Below are positions 45,801 to 52,293 of a DNA stretch of 64,000 nt, one piece after another (position 1 is the first letter of the stretch; each line of letters begins with the position of its first letter). The notes under the pieces are model-generated. The model saw nothing but the letters and a program-made list of their open reading frames with translations, searched no databases and had not been told where the DNA came from. The stretch is from the NCBI RefSeq assembly GCF_021228295.1, contig NZ_JAJQPD010000008.1:1-64000 (forward strand). Reading direction: 5' to 3'. Both the position numbers and the translations under genes were made by a program. The DNA is from Agromyces humatus (GTDB lineage Bacteria; Actinomycetota; Actinomycetes; Actinomycetales; Microbacteriaceae).

Positions 45801-46489
45801 GCGCCGGCGCGAAGGCGGGCGGGCCCAACTACCTGTTCGGCCTCGGCGATTGGATGCCCCAGCACGGCCACACCTCGAGCACGCTGCACCTGCGCGGGCT
45901 CGAGCAGCGGGTCACCCAGCTCATCGAGCTGTCGCAGCCGGCCCTCGACTACGAGGCGTTCGAGGTGCTGCGCCGCTCGGCGCTCAGCGACGAACTCGCA
46001 TGGGCCGAGGAGTACGGTGCGGTGAAGGATGTCTCGGGCGTCGGCGTCGAACGCAACCTGTTCCGCTACCGATCCCTGCCGGTGACCGTGCGCGTCGGCG
46101 AGCACGCGACGCTCGCCGAGGGCCTGCGCGTCATCGCCGCCGGCCTGCTCGCGAACGCGCCGATGATGGTGTCGACCGCGGTCGAGCTGCCGAACGGAGT
46201 TCGCCGGCTGCTCGCCGCGCGCGACGTCTCGGTCGTGCGCGAGGGCGACGGTGACTGGCTCGCCCGCGCCGCTCGTGGTGCCATCGCGACGCCGCGCGTG
46301 CGGCTCATCGGCGGCGGGGCGTCGGCGCTCGCCGACGCGCTCGGCGGAACGCCCGATATCGCCGTGTGGTCGCACCCGGTGACGCCGTCGGGCCGCGTCG
46401 AGCTGCTGCCGTTCCTGCACGAGCAGGCGATCTCGATCACGAACCACCGGTTCGGCAACCCGACGACGATCTCCGACGGGGTCATCTGA
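42809..46489 (+). CDS. putA: Bifunctional proline dehydrogenase / L-glutamate gamma-semialdehyde dehydrogenase
   Basis: The 1226-residue enzyme oxidises proline to glutamate in two steps. The FAD-binding proline dehydrogenase barrel covers about 100-460 (DDVDYVSIKVSSVVSQLS, KFINLDMEEYRDLDLT, AGHNLFDVAHAW). The aldehyde dehydrogenase domain covers about 570-1060, with TPPWNFPVAIPAGGVLAAL, LAETSGKNAIIV and catalytic Cys824 in HAGQKCSAA. A variable linker (about 490-560) contains a 12-base DNA palindrome, and a short insertion (SEARSVSRGSTSG, about 217-229) looks repeat-derived. The C-terminal region (about 1060-1226) resembles the extra domain of longer PutAs without a DNA-binding RHH. The start is GTG 42809 or ATG 42815; AAAAGGAA favours GTG. 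Confidence 0.95.
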   Translation: MTMSNAATDARPNTDHVVALVRRWLAESAEHPVEPAAERLAGVLKDPNGLAFTVGFVDGVMRPEDLGVAGRNLEQVAKLTPKFLPWYLKAAIRVGGVMAPGFPWLVIPIARRVLRQMVGHLVLDATPEKLGPAIETLRESGNRLNLNLLGEAVLGEDEANRRLRGTHEFLARDDVDYVSIKVSSVVSQLSMWSFDEAVQKVVAKLTPLYELAAQSEARSVSRGSTSGKKFINLDMEEYRDLDLTIAVFTTLLDQPQLRGLEAGIVLQTYLPDALGAMQELTAWAKQRRAAGGAPIKVRVVKGANLAMEHVDAAVHGWPTATYDTKQDSDTNYKRVLDWSMTPERTDAVKLGVAGHNLFDVAHAWLTARERGVESRVEFEMLLGMATGQAEAVRRDVGNLLLYTPVVNPSEFDVAIAYLIRRLEENASHDNFMSAVFELADDRGLFDREQARFQRSLDALRPEFEAADVPAPMPNRTQNRHTEWEGDALAAAMAITAAPAPGSELDDDASLTGVVLGITRGSGGGFATADGATSAVAQAPAGTPAGPGLTPGFRNEPDTDPALAANRDWGRRILARVPESRLGLDTIAGAHVADAATLDTVIQTVAARGRAWGELPGAERAAVLHRAGLALAANRDRLIEVMAAEAGKTIAEADPEISEAIDFAHYYAERARELDHVQGAVFVPPQLTVVTPPWNFPVAIPAGGVLAALAAGSGVIIKPAKLAQRSGAVMVEALWEAGVPRELLALVDLANHDLGRQLVAAPEVGRVILTGAYETAQLFRSFRNDLPLLAETSGKNAIIVTPSADLDLAASDVVKSAFGHAGQKCSAASLVILVGSVAKSERFHRQLVDAAMSLRVGYPADPQSQMGPIIEPANGKLLHALTQLGIDEEWLVEPKQLDATGKLWSPGIRTGVAAGSYFHLTEFFGPVLGIMHAKDLDEAIRMQNAVDYGLTAGLHSLDSDELATWLDRVEAGNLYVNRGITGAIVQRQPFGGWKRSAVGAGAKAGGPNYLFGLGDWMPQHGHTSSTLHLRGLEQRVTQLIELSQPALDYEAFEVLRRSALSDELAWAEEYGAVKDVSGVGVERNLFRYRSLPVTVRVGEHATLAEGLRVIAAGLLANAPMMVSTAVELPNGVRRLLAARDVSVVREGDGDWLARAARGAIATPRVRLIGGGASALADALGGTPDIAVWSHPVTPSGRVELLPFLHEQAISITNHRFGNPTTISDGVI
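43461..43489. repeat. Short repeat-like insertion within putA
   Basis: CTCGGTTTCGAGAGGCTCAACC, read on the other strand as GGTTGAGCC...TCGAAACC, has the ends of the second repeat variant. It encodes SVSRGSTSG between LYELAAQ and KKFINLDMEEY, where related proteins are normally shorter. A decayed insertion is the best explanation. Confidence 0.5.
44384..44415. repeat. Perfect 12-base inverted repeat in the putA linker
   Basis: GCAACGGCGGAT (44384-44395) and ATCCGCCGTTGC (44404-44415) flank 8 bases. The palindrome lies in the non-conserved linker between the two enzyme domains and would form a strong RNA hairpin in the middle of the transcript. Confidence 0.8.
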
Positions 46490-46494
46490 GGGTC

Positions 46495-46610
46495 GGTCGA
46501 GTAGCGACGAAGGCGGTGGGTCGAGGAGGCGCGAAGCGCCGTCTCGAGACCAGCGTATCGAGACCCGTCGCGAGCGGATCTGCGGTCTCGGTACGCGTCG
46601 CTACTCGACC
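46495..46610. repeat. Full intergenic repeat element with 15-base terminal inverted arms
   Basis: GGTCGAGTAGCGACG (46495-46509) and CGTCGCTACTCGACC (46596-46610) are perfect inverted ends. The interior holds the family arms GGTCGAGGAGGCGCG, GCGCCGTCTCGAGACC and GTATCGAGACC. It lies between convergent putA and the SDR gene and provides the SDR stop codon. Confidence 0.85.
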
Positions 46611-47389
46611 GGCGCGCGGTCGCCTGCCGTGACCTGTTCGCGCAGGAACTCCCGCCAGGTCCGCTCCCCGCGCTGCGTGCCCTCACCGGTCAGGTTCTCA
46701 CCCGCACGATACGCGCGACCCACGGCGCCGGGGAGGCGGATCGGAAGTGGCCGCCGCGCCCGCCCACCGGTCACCTCGGCATAGGTCTCAGCCAGCTGCC
46801 GGATGTCGAGCACGTCGGGTCCGGCGAGGTCCGCGACCCGACCCGCGGGCCCGCCGAGCGCGAGCTCGGCGAGGCGCGCGGCGACCTCGTCGCCGTGGAC
46901 CGGTTCGAACCGCAGCCCACCCGGCACGGGCAGCAGCGGCAGCTTCGCCAGGCCGCGCACGACCGGGAGCACGAAGTCGTGCAGCTGTGCGGCGCGCAGC
47001 ACCGTCCACGGCACCCCCGACCCGGCGATCGCCTGCTCGGCCTCGGCCTTGCCGCGGAAGTATCCGATCGGCATCCGGTCGGCGCCGACGACCGAGATGA
47101 GGATGAGATGCGCCACGCCCGCCGCACGAGCGGCGGCGGCCAGGTTGCGCGCCGCGATGTCGTCGCCCTTCGCGCCGCCGGCCAAGTGCAGCAGGACGTC
47201 GACGCCCTCGAGCGCCGCGGCGAGTCCACTCCCGGCGACGGTGTCGGCTTCGACATGCTGGATGCCGGGCTCATCCGCGCGCGGATGGCGGGAGAGGATC
47301 CGGATGTCGCGACCGGCCTCACGAAGCAATGGAACCACGCGGCTGCCGATGTTGCCGGTGCCGCCGGTCACGAGCAGAGGTGCATTCAT
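46601..47389 (-). CDS. NmrA-like NAD(P)-binding protein (atypical SDR)
   Basis: The 262-residue protein has the nucleotide motif LLVTGGTGNIGSRVVPLL and RILSRHPR, typical of NmrA/atypical short-chain dehydrogenases, and YFRGKAEAEQAI with WTVLRAAQLHDF. Such proteins are often redox sensors or reductases of small quinones. It is transcribed away from an ECF41-type sigma factor gene, and its own promoter has the same TGTCACA-N16-CGTC pattern. It is therefore the probable target gene of that sigma factor. GAGGAAG before ATG 47389 supports the start. The tail RAPVE and stop come from a repeat. Confidence 0.87.
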   Translation of the reverse strand: MNAPLLVTGGTGNIGSRVVPLLREAGRDIRILSRHPRADEPGIQHVEADTVAGSGLAAALEGVDVLLHLAGGAKGDDIAARNLAAAARAAGVAHLILISVVGADRMPIGYFRGKAEAEQAIAGSGVPWTVLRAAQLHDFVLPVVRGLAKLPLLPVPGGLRFEPVHGDEVAARLAELALGGPAGRVADLAGPDVLDIRQLAETYAEVTGGRARRPLPIRLPGAVGRAYRAGENLTGEGTQRGERTWREFLREQVTAGDRAPVE

Positions 47390-47405
47390 GGTCTTCTTCC
47401 TCTCA

Positions 47406-47432
47406 TGTCACATCCGAGGGTGTTCCCTCGTC
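47406..47432 (+). promoter_or_regulatory. ECF41-type promoter of the sigma factor gene
   Basis: TGTCACA (47406-47412), 16 bases and CGTC (47429-47432) match the promoter pattern described for ECF41 sigma factors. The sigma start codon is at 47467, about 27 bases past the expected transcription start. This indicates autoregulation. Confidence 0.8.
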
Positions 47433-47440
47433 GACATTCC

Positions 47441-47467
47441 GACGATCGAGCACGAGGAGATGTGACA
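47441..47467 (-). promoter_or_regulatory. ECF41-type promoter of the SDR gene
   Basis: On the minus strand TGTCACA (47461-47467) is followed by 16 bases and CGTC (47441-47444), identical in spacing to the opposite promoter. Its -35 box overlaps the first base of the sigma factor start codon. Confidence 0.8.
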
Positions 47468-48333
47468 TGACCGACCGGAGAATCCTGGCGAGGCGGTTCG
47501 AGACCGAGCGCCGGCGGCTGCGGGCCATCGCGATGCAGCTGCTCGGCTCGACCGCGGATGCCGACGATGCGGTCCAGGAGACGTGGCTCCGGCTCGAACG
47601 GGTGGATGCCTCGAGCATCGACAACCTCGATGCGTGGCTGACCACGGTCGTCTCACGCGTGAGCCTCGACCTGCTGCGCGCCCCGAGGCGTACGCGCGAG
47701 CACTCGTGGCAGGTCGAGCCGTGGCGGGACGAGCCCGTCGCGGTCGGTGCGGACCCCGCCGAGTTGGTGGTGCAGAGCGATCGCATCAGCACCGCGTTGC
47801 TCGTGCTCCTCGAGACGCTGAGTCCGGCCGAGCGGATCGCGCTCGTGCTGCACGACGTGTTCGGGCAGTCGTTCGACGAGATCGCGGCGGTGCTCGACCG
47901 GTCGCCGGAGGCGGCTCGGCAGCTCGCCTCCCGCGCGCGCCGGCGCGTGCGCGGCGCCGAGGAGCCCCCGCGACCGGATCGCGAGCGCGGCCGGCGCATC
48001 GTGCACGCGTGGCTGGCCGCGGCGCGCGACGGGAACCTCGTCGAGCTCCTCTCGCTGCTCGATGACGGCGCGGTGCTGAAGGCGGACTACGGAACCTCGA
48101 AGCAGATCGTCGAGGGCGCGCAGGCGATCGCCGAGCAGGCCGTGCTGTCGGGCCGATTGGCGGCGCATTCGACGCCGATCCTCATCGACGGACGACCCGG
48201 CGTCGCGGCGGTCATGCACGATCACGTGGTGTCGATCATGGCGTTCGACATCGTCGGCGATCGCATCGTCGGCATCGAGGTGCTGGCCGACCCGGCGCGG
48301 CTCGAGGCGCTCGGGGTGCAGCGCGTGCTCTAG
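47467..48333 (+). CDS. ECF sigma factor of the ECF41 (SigJ-like) group
   Basis: The 288-residue protein has sigma region 2 (RRRLRAIAMQLLGSTADADDAVQETWLRLER) and region 4 (LSPAERIALVLHDVFGQSFDEIAAVLDRSPEAARQLASRARRRV). A fused SnoaL-like C-terminal domain (about 180-288) distinguishes the ECF41 group and regulates its own activity instead of an anti-sigma factor. The linker WQVEPWRDEPV resembles the conserved motif of the group. It is divergent from an NmrA/SDR gene, a known type of partner. GAGGAG lies 6 bases before ATG 47467. The stop codon lies in a 22-base tandem duplication shared with the convergent gene. Confidence 0.9.
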   Translation: MTDRRILARRFETERRRLRAIAMQLLGSTADADDAVQETWLRLERVDASSIDNLDAWLTTVVSRVSLDLLRAPRRTREHSWQVEPWRDEPVAVGADPAELVVQSDRISTALLVLLETLSPAERIALVLHDVFGQSFDEIAAVLDRSPEAARQLASRARRRVRGAEEPPRPDRERGRRIVHAWLAAARDGNLVELLSLLDDGAVLKADYGTSKQIVEGAQAIAEQAVLSGRLAAHSTPILIDGRPGVAAVMHDHVVSIMAFDIVGDRIVGIEVLADPARLEALGVQRVL

Positions 48334-48361
48334 ACCTGCAGAGCGCGTGCTCTAGACCTGC
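48320..48361. repeat. Tandem duplication covering two stop codons
   Basis: AGCGCGTGCTCTAGACCTGC occurs at 48320-48339 and again at 48342-48361, period 22. The CTAG core reads as TAG on both strands: the first copy stops the sigma factor gene, the second stops the convergent protease gene. Confidence 0.8.
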
Positions 48362-48849
48362 GGGGTGGGCACGTGCCGGCCGCGATTGCGGCGACGGATG
48401 CCGCGTGGCGCGCGACCGCCCACGAACGAGCGCGCCGGGTCGACCATGAACCCGTGCCGGAGCGCCTCGCGGCCGATGAGCATGCGGAAGCCCATCTCGT
48501 CGCGGTTCGTGAGCGTGACCTCGGCGGTGACGCGGTGCTCCATGAGCACCACGTCCATGAGCACGACGATGCGCTCTTCGCCGTGGCCCGACGAGCTGCG
48601 CACGTGCCGCCGGTCGTACACGGGGCACTCGAACACCACGGCGTCGTCTTCACTGTCCTGCCAGGGGTGGATGCCGAATCGCACGAATGCCTCATCGCCG
48701 CGACGCAGCTCTTCGAGGTCGAAGGCGTGCAGTGACGAGGTGCGGGCGCCGGTGTCGAGCTTCGCCTTGATCCACGGCACGTCGGCTTCGGGCAGGCTCA
48801 CCCATTCGCGCCATCCCGCGATGGTGTTTGAATGGTGGGGCTTCGACAC
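48352..48849 (-). CDS. RimB-like retropepsin-fold protein (ATP-dependent zinc protease family)
   Basis: The 165-residue protein has the family start WREWVSLPEADVPWIKAKLDTGARTSSLHAFDLE, where LDTGA is the aspartic protease-like motif. RMLIGREALRHGFMVDPARSFVGG follows. Members pair with RimK-type ligases and are thought to cleave or trim their products. The divergent gene at 48874 is exactly such a ligase. The start is GTG 48849, 24 bases from the ligase start, so both promoters must be very short or shared. The basic tail IRRRNRGRH may bind RNA. Confidence 0.85.
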   Translation of the reverse strand: MSKPHHSNTIAGWREWVSLPEADVPWIKAKLDTGARTSSLHAFDLEELRRGDEAFVRFGIHPWQDSEDDAVVFECPVYDRRHVRSSSGHGEERIVVLMDVVLMEHRVTAEVTLTNRDEMGFRMLIGREALRHGFMVDPARSFVGGRAPRGIRRRNRGRHVPTPQV

Positions 48850-48873
48850 GACACCATTTTCGCAGGGACAATG

Positions 48874-50070
48874 ATGAAACTCGCGATTCTCTCGCGCGCC
48901 CCACAGGCATACTCCACCCAACGACTCAAGGCCGCAGCCCAGCAACGCGGCCATGACGTCAAGGTTCTGAACACCCTGCGCTTCGCGATCGACCTGTCGC
49001 GCGGCGAGCCCGACCTGCAGTATCGCGGCCGTCAGCTCTCCGACTACGACGCGGTGCTGCCGCGTATCGGCAACTCCATCACGTACTTCGGCACGGCGGT
49101 CGTGCGCCAGTTCGAGCAGATGGACGTATACACGCCGAACACCGCCAACGGCATCTCGAACTCGCGCGACAAGCTGCGCGCCACGCAGATCCTCTCGCGC
49201 CACAACATCGGCATGCCGCCGACGGCCTTCGTGCGCAACCGCGCCGACGTGCGCCCGGCGATCGCTCGCGTGGGCGGCGCTCCAGTGGTCATCAAGCTGC
49301 TCGAGGGCACGCAGGGCATCGGGGTCATCCTCGCTCCCGAGGTCAAGGTCGCCGAGGCGATCATCGAGACGCTGCACTCGACGAAGCAGAACGTGTTGAT
49401 CCAGCACTTCGTGAAAGAGAGCCGCGGTCGCGACATCCGTGCGCTCGTCGTCGGCGACCGCGTCGTCGCGGCGATGCGTCGCGTCGCGAGCGGCGACGAG
49501 TTCCGCTCGAACGTGCACCGCGGCGGCTCGGTCGAACCGGTCGAGCTCTCGCCCGAGTACGAGCAGGCGGCGGTGCGCTCGGCGCAGATCATGGGCCTGC
49601 GGGTCGCCGGCGTCGACATGCTCGAGGGAGACGAGGGGCCCCTCGTCATGGAGGTGAACTCGTCGCCCGGCCTCGAGGGCATCGAGACCGCGACGAAGCT
49701 CGACGTCGCGGGCGCGATCATCGACTACATCGCCAACCAGGTCGCCTTCCCCGAGATCGACGTGCGACAGCGGCTCACCGTCTCGACCGGTTACGGTGTG
49801 GCCGAGCTGCTCGTGCACGGCGCGGCCGACCTCATCGGCAAGACGCTGGGCGAATCGGGGCTGTGGGACCGCGACATCACCGTGCTCACGCTGCACCGTG
49901 GCACGACCGTGATCCCGAACCCGCGCAAGGGCGTCGTGCTCGAGGCCGACGACCGGCTGCTGTGCTTCGGCCGGCTTGAAGAGATGCGCTCGATGATCCC
50001 CGAGCGCCGGCGGCGCCGCGCGAAGGTGCGCAAGCTGCCGAAGCAGCCCATCCCCACGCCCGCCGAGTAG
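48874..50070 (+). CDS. RimK-like ATP-grasp amino-acid ligase with RCK-C domain
   Basis: The 398-residue protein begins KLAILSRAPQAYSTQRLKAAAQQRGHDV, the RimK N-domain, followed by an ATP-grasp fold (RDKLRATQILSRHNIGMPPTAFV, VVIKLLEGTQGIGVIL, FVKESRGRDIRALVVGD, VMEVNSSPGLEGIE). The C-terminal 90 residues match the TrkA-C/RCK-C ligand-binding domain (GAADLIGKTLGESGLWDRDITVLTLHRGTTVIPNP). RimK adds glutamates to ribosomal protein S6 in E. coli; here the partner could differ. The start ATG 48874 has AGGG 6 bases before it; the neighbouring ATG 48871 is too close. Confidence 0.9.
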   Translation: MKLAILSRAPQAYSTQRLKAAAQQRGHDVKVLNTLRFAIDLSRGEPDLQYRGRQLSDYDAVLPRIGNSITYFGTAVVRQFEQMDVYTPNTANGISNSRDKLRATQILSRHNIGMPPTAFVRNRADVRPAIARVGGAPVVIKLLEGTQGIGVILAPEVKVAEAIIETLHSTKQNVLIQHFVKESRGRDIRALVVGDRVVAAMRRVASGDEFRSNVHRGGSVEPVELSPEYEQAAVRSAQIMGLRVAGVDMLEGDEGPLVMEVNSSPGLEGIETATKLDVAGAIIDYIANQVAFPEIDVRQRLTVSTGYGVAELLVHGAADLIGKTLGESGLWDRDITVLTLHRGTTVIPNPRKGVVLEADDRLLCFGRLEEMRSMIPERRRRRAKVRKLPKQPIPTPAE

Positions 50071-50174
50071 CGGCGTCGACGAGGTATCGACCGCGGCCGG
50101 CACCTCGGCCCCGTCGTCAGAACAGGAACTCTCGTGCGGCACGCCGCCGCGGCGCTGCACCCGGGTCGCTGTAT

Positions 50175-50196
50175 CGGCGTGTCTTCCTGCACTGGG
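50175..50196. repeat. 22-base element shared with 32347-32368
   Basis: This stretch begins CGGCGTGTCTTCC and ends TGGG. The only difference from the other copy is C for T in the fourth from last part. It lies in the 147-base gap after the RimK-like gene, 22 bases from the end of the gntR gene. Confidence 0.7.
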
Positions 50197-50217
50197 AACG
50201 CGATCCGCGCTGAACGG

Positions 50218-50580
50218 TCAGCTCTCGGCGTCGAGGGCCGACGCCACCATGTCGAGGGCGGTCGCGCGGTCGATGCCGAGGTGGCGCACCCGGTCGGCGT
50301 AGGCGATCGCCGCCCGCTGCGCCTCGCGAGCGACCGCGTCGCCCTGGGCTGAGACGAAGCTGCCCGCCCGTCCGCGGGTCTCGATGACGTGATCGGTCTC
50401 GAGTGCGCGGTACGCCTTCGCCACGGTGTTGACGGCGAGCCCCAGCTCGTCGGCGAGCGCCCGCACGGTGGGCATGCGTGCGCCGGGGGCGAGCGTGCCC
50501 GATCGCACCGCGTCGGTCACCTGTCGCCGCAACTGTTCGAAGGGCGGCTCGGATGCCTCGTGGTCGATCGTGAATCTCAT
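50218..50580 (-). CDS. GntR regulator of the YtrA type
   Basis: The 120-residue protein has a GntR winged helix (PPFEQLRRQVTDAVRSGTLAPGARMPTVRALADELGLAVNTVAKAYRALE) and only a short C-terminal helical dimer region, as in the YtrA subfamily. It lacks FCD or UTRA ligand domains. Members usually control ABC transporters located next to them; none is adjacent here. The closest neighbour, the Lrp gene, ends 37 bases upstream on the same strand. Confidence 0.86.
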   Translation of the reverse strand: MRFTIDHEASEPPFEQLRRQVTDAVRSGTLAPGARMPTVRALADELGLAVNTVAKAYRALETDHVIETRGRAGSFVSAQGDAVAREAQRAAIAYADRVRHLGIDRATALDMVASALDAES

Positions 50581-50617
50581 GTCGAGCCCACCTGCTCCGT
50601 GACGACGCGGGTCATCG

Positions 50618-51055
50618 TCAGTCGCGGTTCCGATTCACGAGTCGCGAGAGCACGATCGCGCTGCGGGTGTGATCGACGTTGGGTGCGATGCGCACGCGCT
50701 CGAGGGCGTCTTCGAGCGACGCGATGTCGCGGGCGCGCATATGCACGATGGCGTCGGCCGAGCCGGTGACGGTGCCGGCGTAGACGACCTCGGGCACGCC
50801 CTGCAGGATGCGCTGCAGTTCGTCGGGCGCGACCGTGCCACGGCAGAACAGCTCGACGTACGCTTCGGTCGACATGCCGTCGACCGTGGGGTCGACCTGG
50901 ATCGTGAACGAGCGGATGACGCCGTCGGCGACGAGCCGGTCGACGCGGCGCTTGACCGCTGACGCCGAGAGCCCGACCGCCGAACCGATGTCGCCGTACC
51001 CCGCCCGGGAATTCTGCCTGAGCAGATCGAGGATTGCTCGATCGAGGTTGTCCAT
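50618..51055 (-). CDS. Lrp/AsnC-family regulator
   Basis: The 145-residue protein has the AsnC helix-turn-helix (LDRAILDLLRQNSRAGYGDIGSAVGLSASAVKRRVDRLVADGVI) and a RAM ligand domain (about 65-145, with TEAYVELFCRGTVAPDELQRILQGVPEVVYAGTVTGSADAIVHM). It is divergent from dimethylargininase and ornithine aminotransferase genes and likely controls them in response to arginine or ornithine. ATG 51055 gives the canonical MDNLDRAIL start. Confidence 0.9.
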   Translation of the reverse strand: MDNLDRAILDLLRQNSRAGYGDIGSAVGLSASAVKRRVDRLVADGVIRSFTIQVDPTVDGMSTEAYVELFCRGTVAPDELQRILQGVPEVVYAGTVTGSADAIVHMRARDIASLEDALERVRIAPNVDHTRSAIVLSRLVNRNRD

Positions 51056-51432
51056 GCTCGGAGTGTACGTGGATCCGTTGCGCTCGAATAGCATTCAGCG
51101 CAGATTTCCTGCGCCTGATGCGGCGATCGCTCGGGTACGGGCGACTGGCGCATCATCGTCGCCGGTTCGCGGTCGGAGGGCACCCAGAGCGGCCCTGCAT
51201 CACATCGTCGACTCAGGATGCCGCAGCAGAGGGCCGGACGCGAACCGTTGTCTGCGTCATCCGCTGGCCTTATCGCACTATTCGTGCTTCTCGTCGCCGA
51301 ATGCGCTTGAATCTTGCGTCAGAAGCGGCCAACCGCAACGGAATTCGGTTCACACTGAAAGGAGTAGCCCCGGCGGCCGCGAGACCCGAACGTCGTCGCC
51401 GGGGCTTTGCACCGCACCCACGAAGGAGTGAG
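51056..51432. other. Regulatory gap upstream of the arginine catabolic genes, with hairpin
   Basis: The 377-base gap separates the divergent Lrp gene and the dimethylargininase gene. Near its right end lies AGCCCCGGCG (51366-51375) and CGCCGGGGCT (51397-51406), a perfect 10-base stem followed by TTTGC. A ribosome site (GAAGGAG) and the start codon follow. A second GAAAGGAG lies just before the stem. In-frame codons run back to an ATG at 51301, but no homology supports an N-terminal extension. Confidence 0.6.
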
Positions 51433-52293
51433 ATGTCGACGCTGGTCGGAACCGAGCCGCAGCCCGCCATGACGCCCGAGCGTCGCCCCACCGGCCGCGC
51501 AGTGCTCATGTGCCGCCCCGAGCACTTCACGGTCGTGTACCGCATCAACCCGTGGATGAACCCCGCGGCGCCGACCGATACCGAACTCGCCCTCGCGCAG
51601 TGGCAGACCCTGTACGACACCTACGTCGAGCTGGGCTACGACGTGCAGCTGATCGATCCCGTCGATGGCCTGCCCGACATGGTCTACGCCGCGAACGGCG
51701 GCTTCGTGCTCGACGGCATCGCCTACGGCGCGAAGTTCACCCACCCCGAGCGGCAGCCCGAGGGGCCCGCCTACATGCGGTGGTTCGGCGACGCCGGCTT
51801 CGACGTGCACGTGCCCGACGAGGTCAACGAGGGTGAGGGCGACTTCCTGCTCGTCGGCGACACGATCCTCGCGGGCACGGGATTCCGCAGCGATTCGGGC
51901 TCGCACGAAGAGCTCGCGCGGGTGTTCGGCCGCGACGTCGTGACGCTGACGCTCGTGAACCCGAGCTTCTACCACCTCGACACGGCCCTCGCCGTGCTCG
52001 ACCCCACTCCCGGCCAGGAGCACATCGCGTACCTGCCGAGCGCGTTCGACGAGGCATCCGTCGCCGTGCTTCGCGACCGGTATCCCGACGCGATCATCGT
52101 GAACGAGACCGACGCGGCGATCCTCGGACTCAACTCGTTCAGCGACGGCTACAACGTGGTCATCGCGTCTCGTGCGGCCGACTTCGAGCGCCAGCTGCGT
52201 GAACACGGCTACAACCCCATCGGCGTCGACCTGTCCGAGCTGCTGCTCGGCGGCGGCGGCGTCAAGTGCTGCACGCTGGAACTGCGCCGATGA
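51433..52293 (+). CDS. Dimethylarginine dimethylaminohydrolase-type amidinohydrolase
   Basis: The 286-residue protein has the amidinotransferase/DDAH fold: VLMCRPEHFTVVYRINPWMN, DPVDGLPDMVYAANGGFVLD, LVNPSFYHLDTALAVLDP (catalytic histidine) and the catalytic cysteine in LLLGGGGVKCCTLELRR. Such enzymes hydrolyse arginine derivatives to citrulline; related proteins also act on arginine itself. The stop overlaps the following ornithine aminotransferase start (ATGA), so together they turn arginine-type substrates toward glutamate semialdehyde. A GAAGGAG site precedes ATG 51433. Confidence 0.88.
   Translation: MSTLVGTEPQPAMTPERRPTGRAVLMCRPEHFTVVYRINPWMNPAAPTDTELALAQWQTLYDTYVELGYDVQLIDPVDGLPDMVYAANGGFVLDGIAYGAKFTHPERQPEGPAYMRWFGDAGFDVHVPDEVNEGEGDFLLVGDTILAGTGFRSDSGSHEELARVFGRDVVTLTLVNPSFYHLDTALAVLDPTPGQEHIAYLPSAFDEASVAVLRDRYPDAIIVNETDAAILGLNSFSDGYNVVIASRAADFERQLREHGYNPIGVDLSELLLGGGGVKCCTLELRR

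Noticed and set aside
43478..46447. A 989-codon open frame opposite putA
   Set aside because: PutA has full motifs over the same span, so the reverse frame is a shadow.
51301..51432. An N-terminal extension of the dimethylargininase frame
   Set aside because: The frame is open, but the sequence would cross a GC hairpin and an excellent ribosome site precedes the ATG at 51433.
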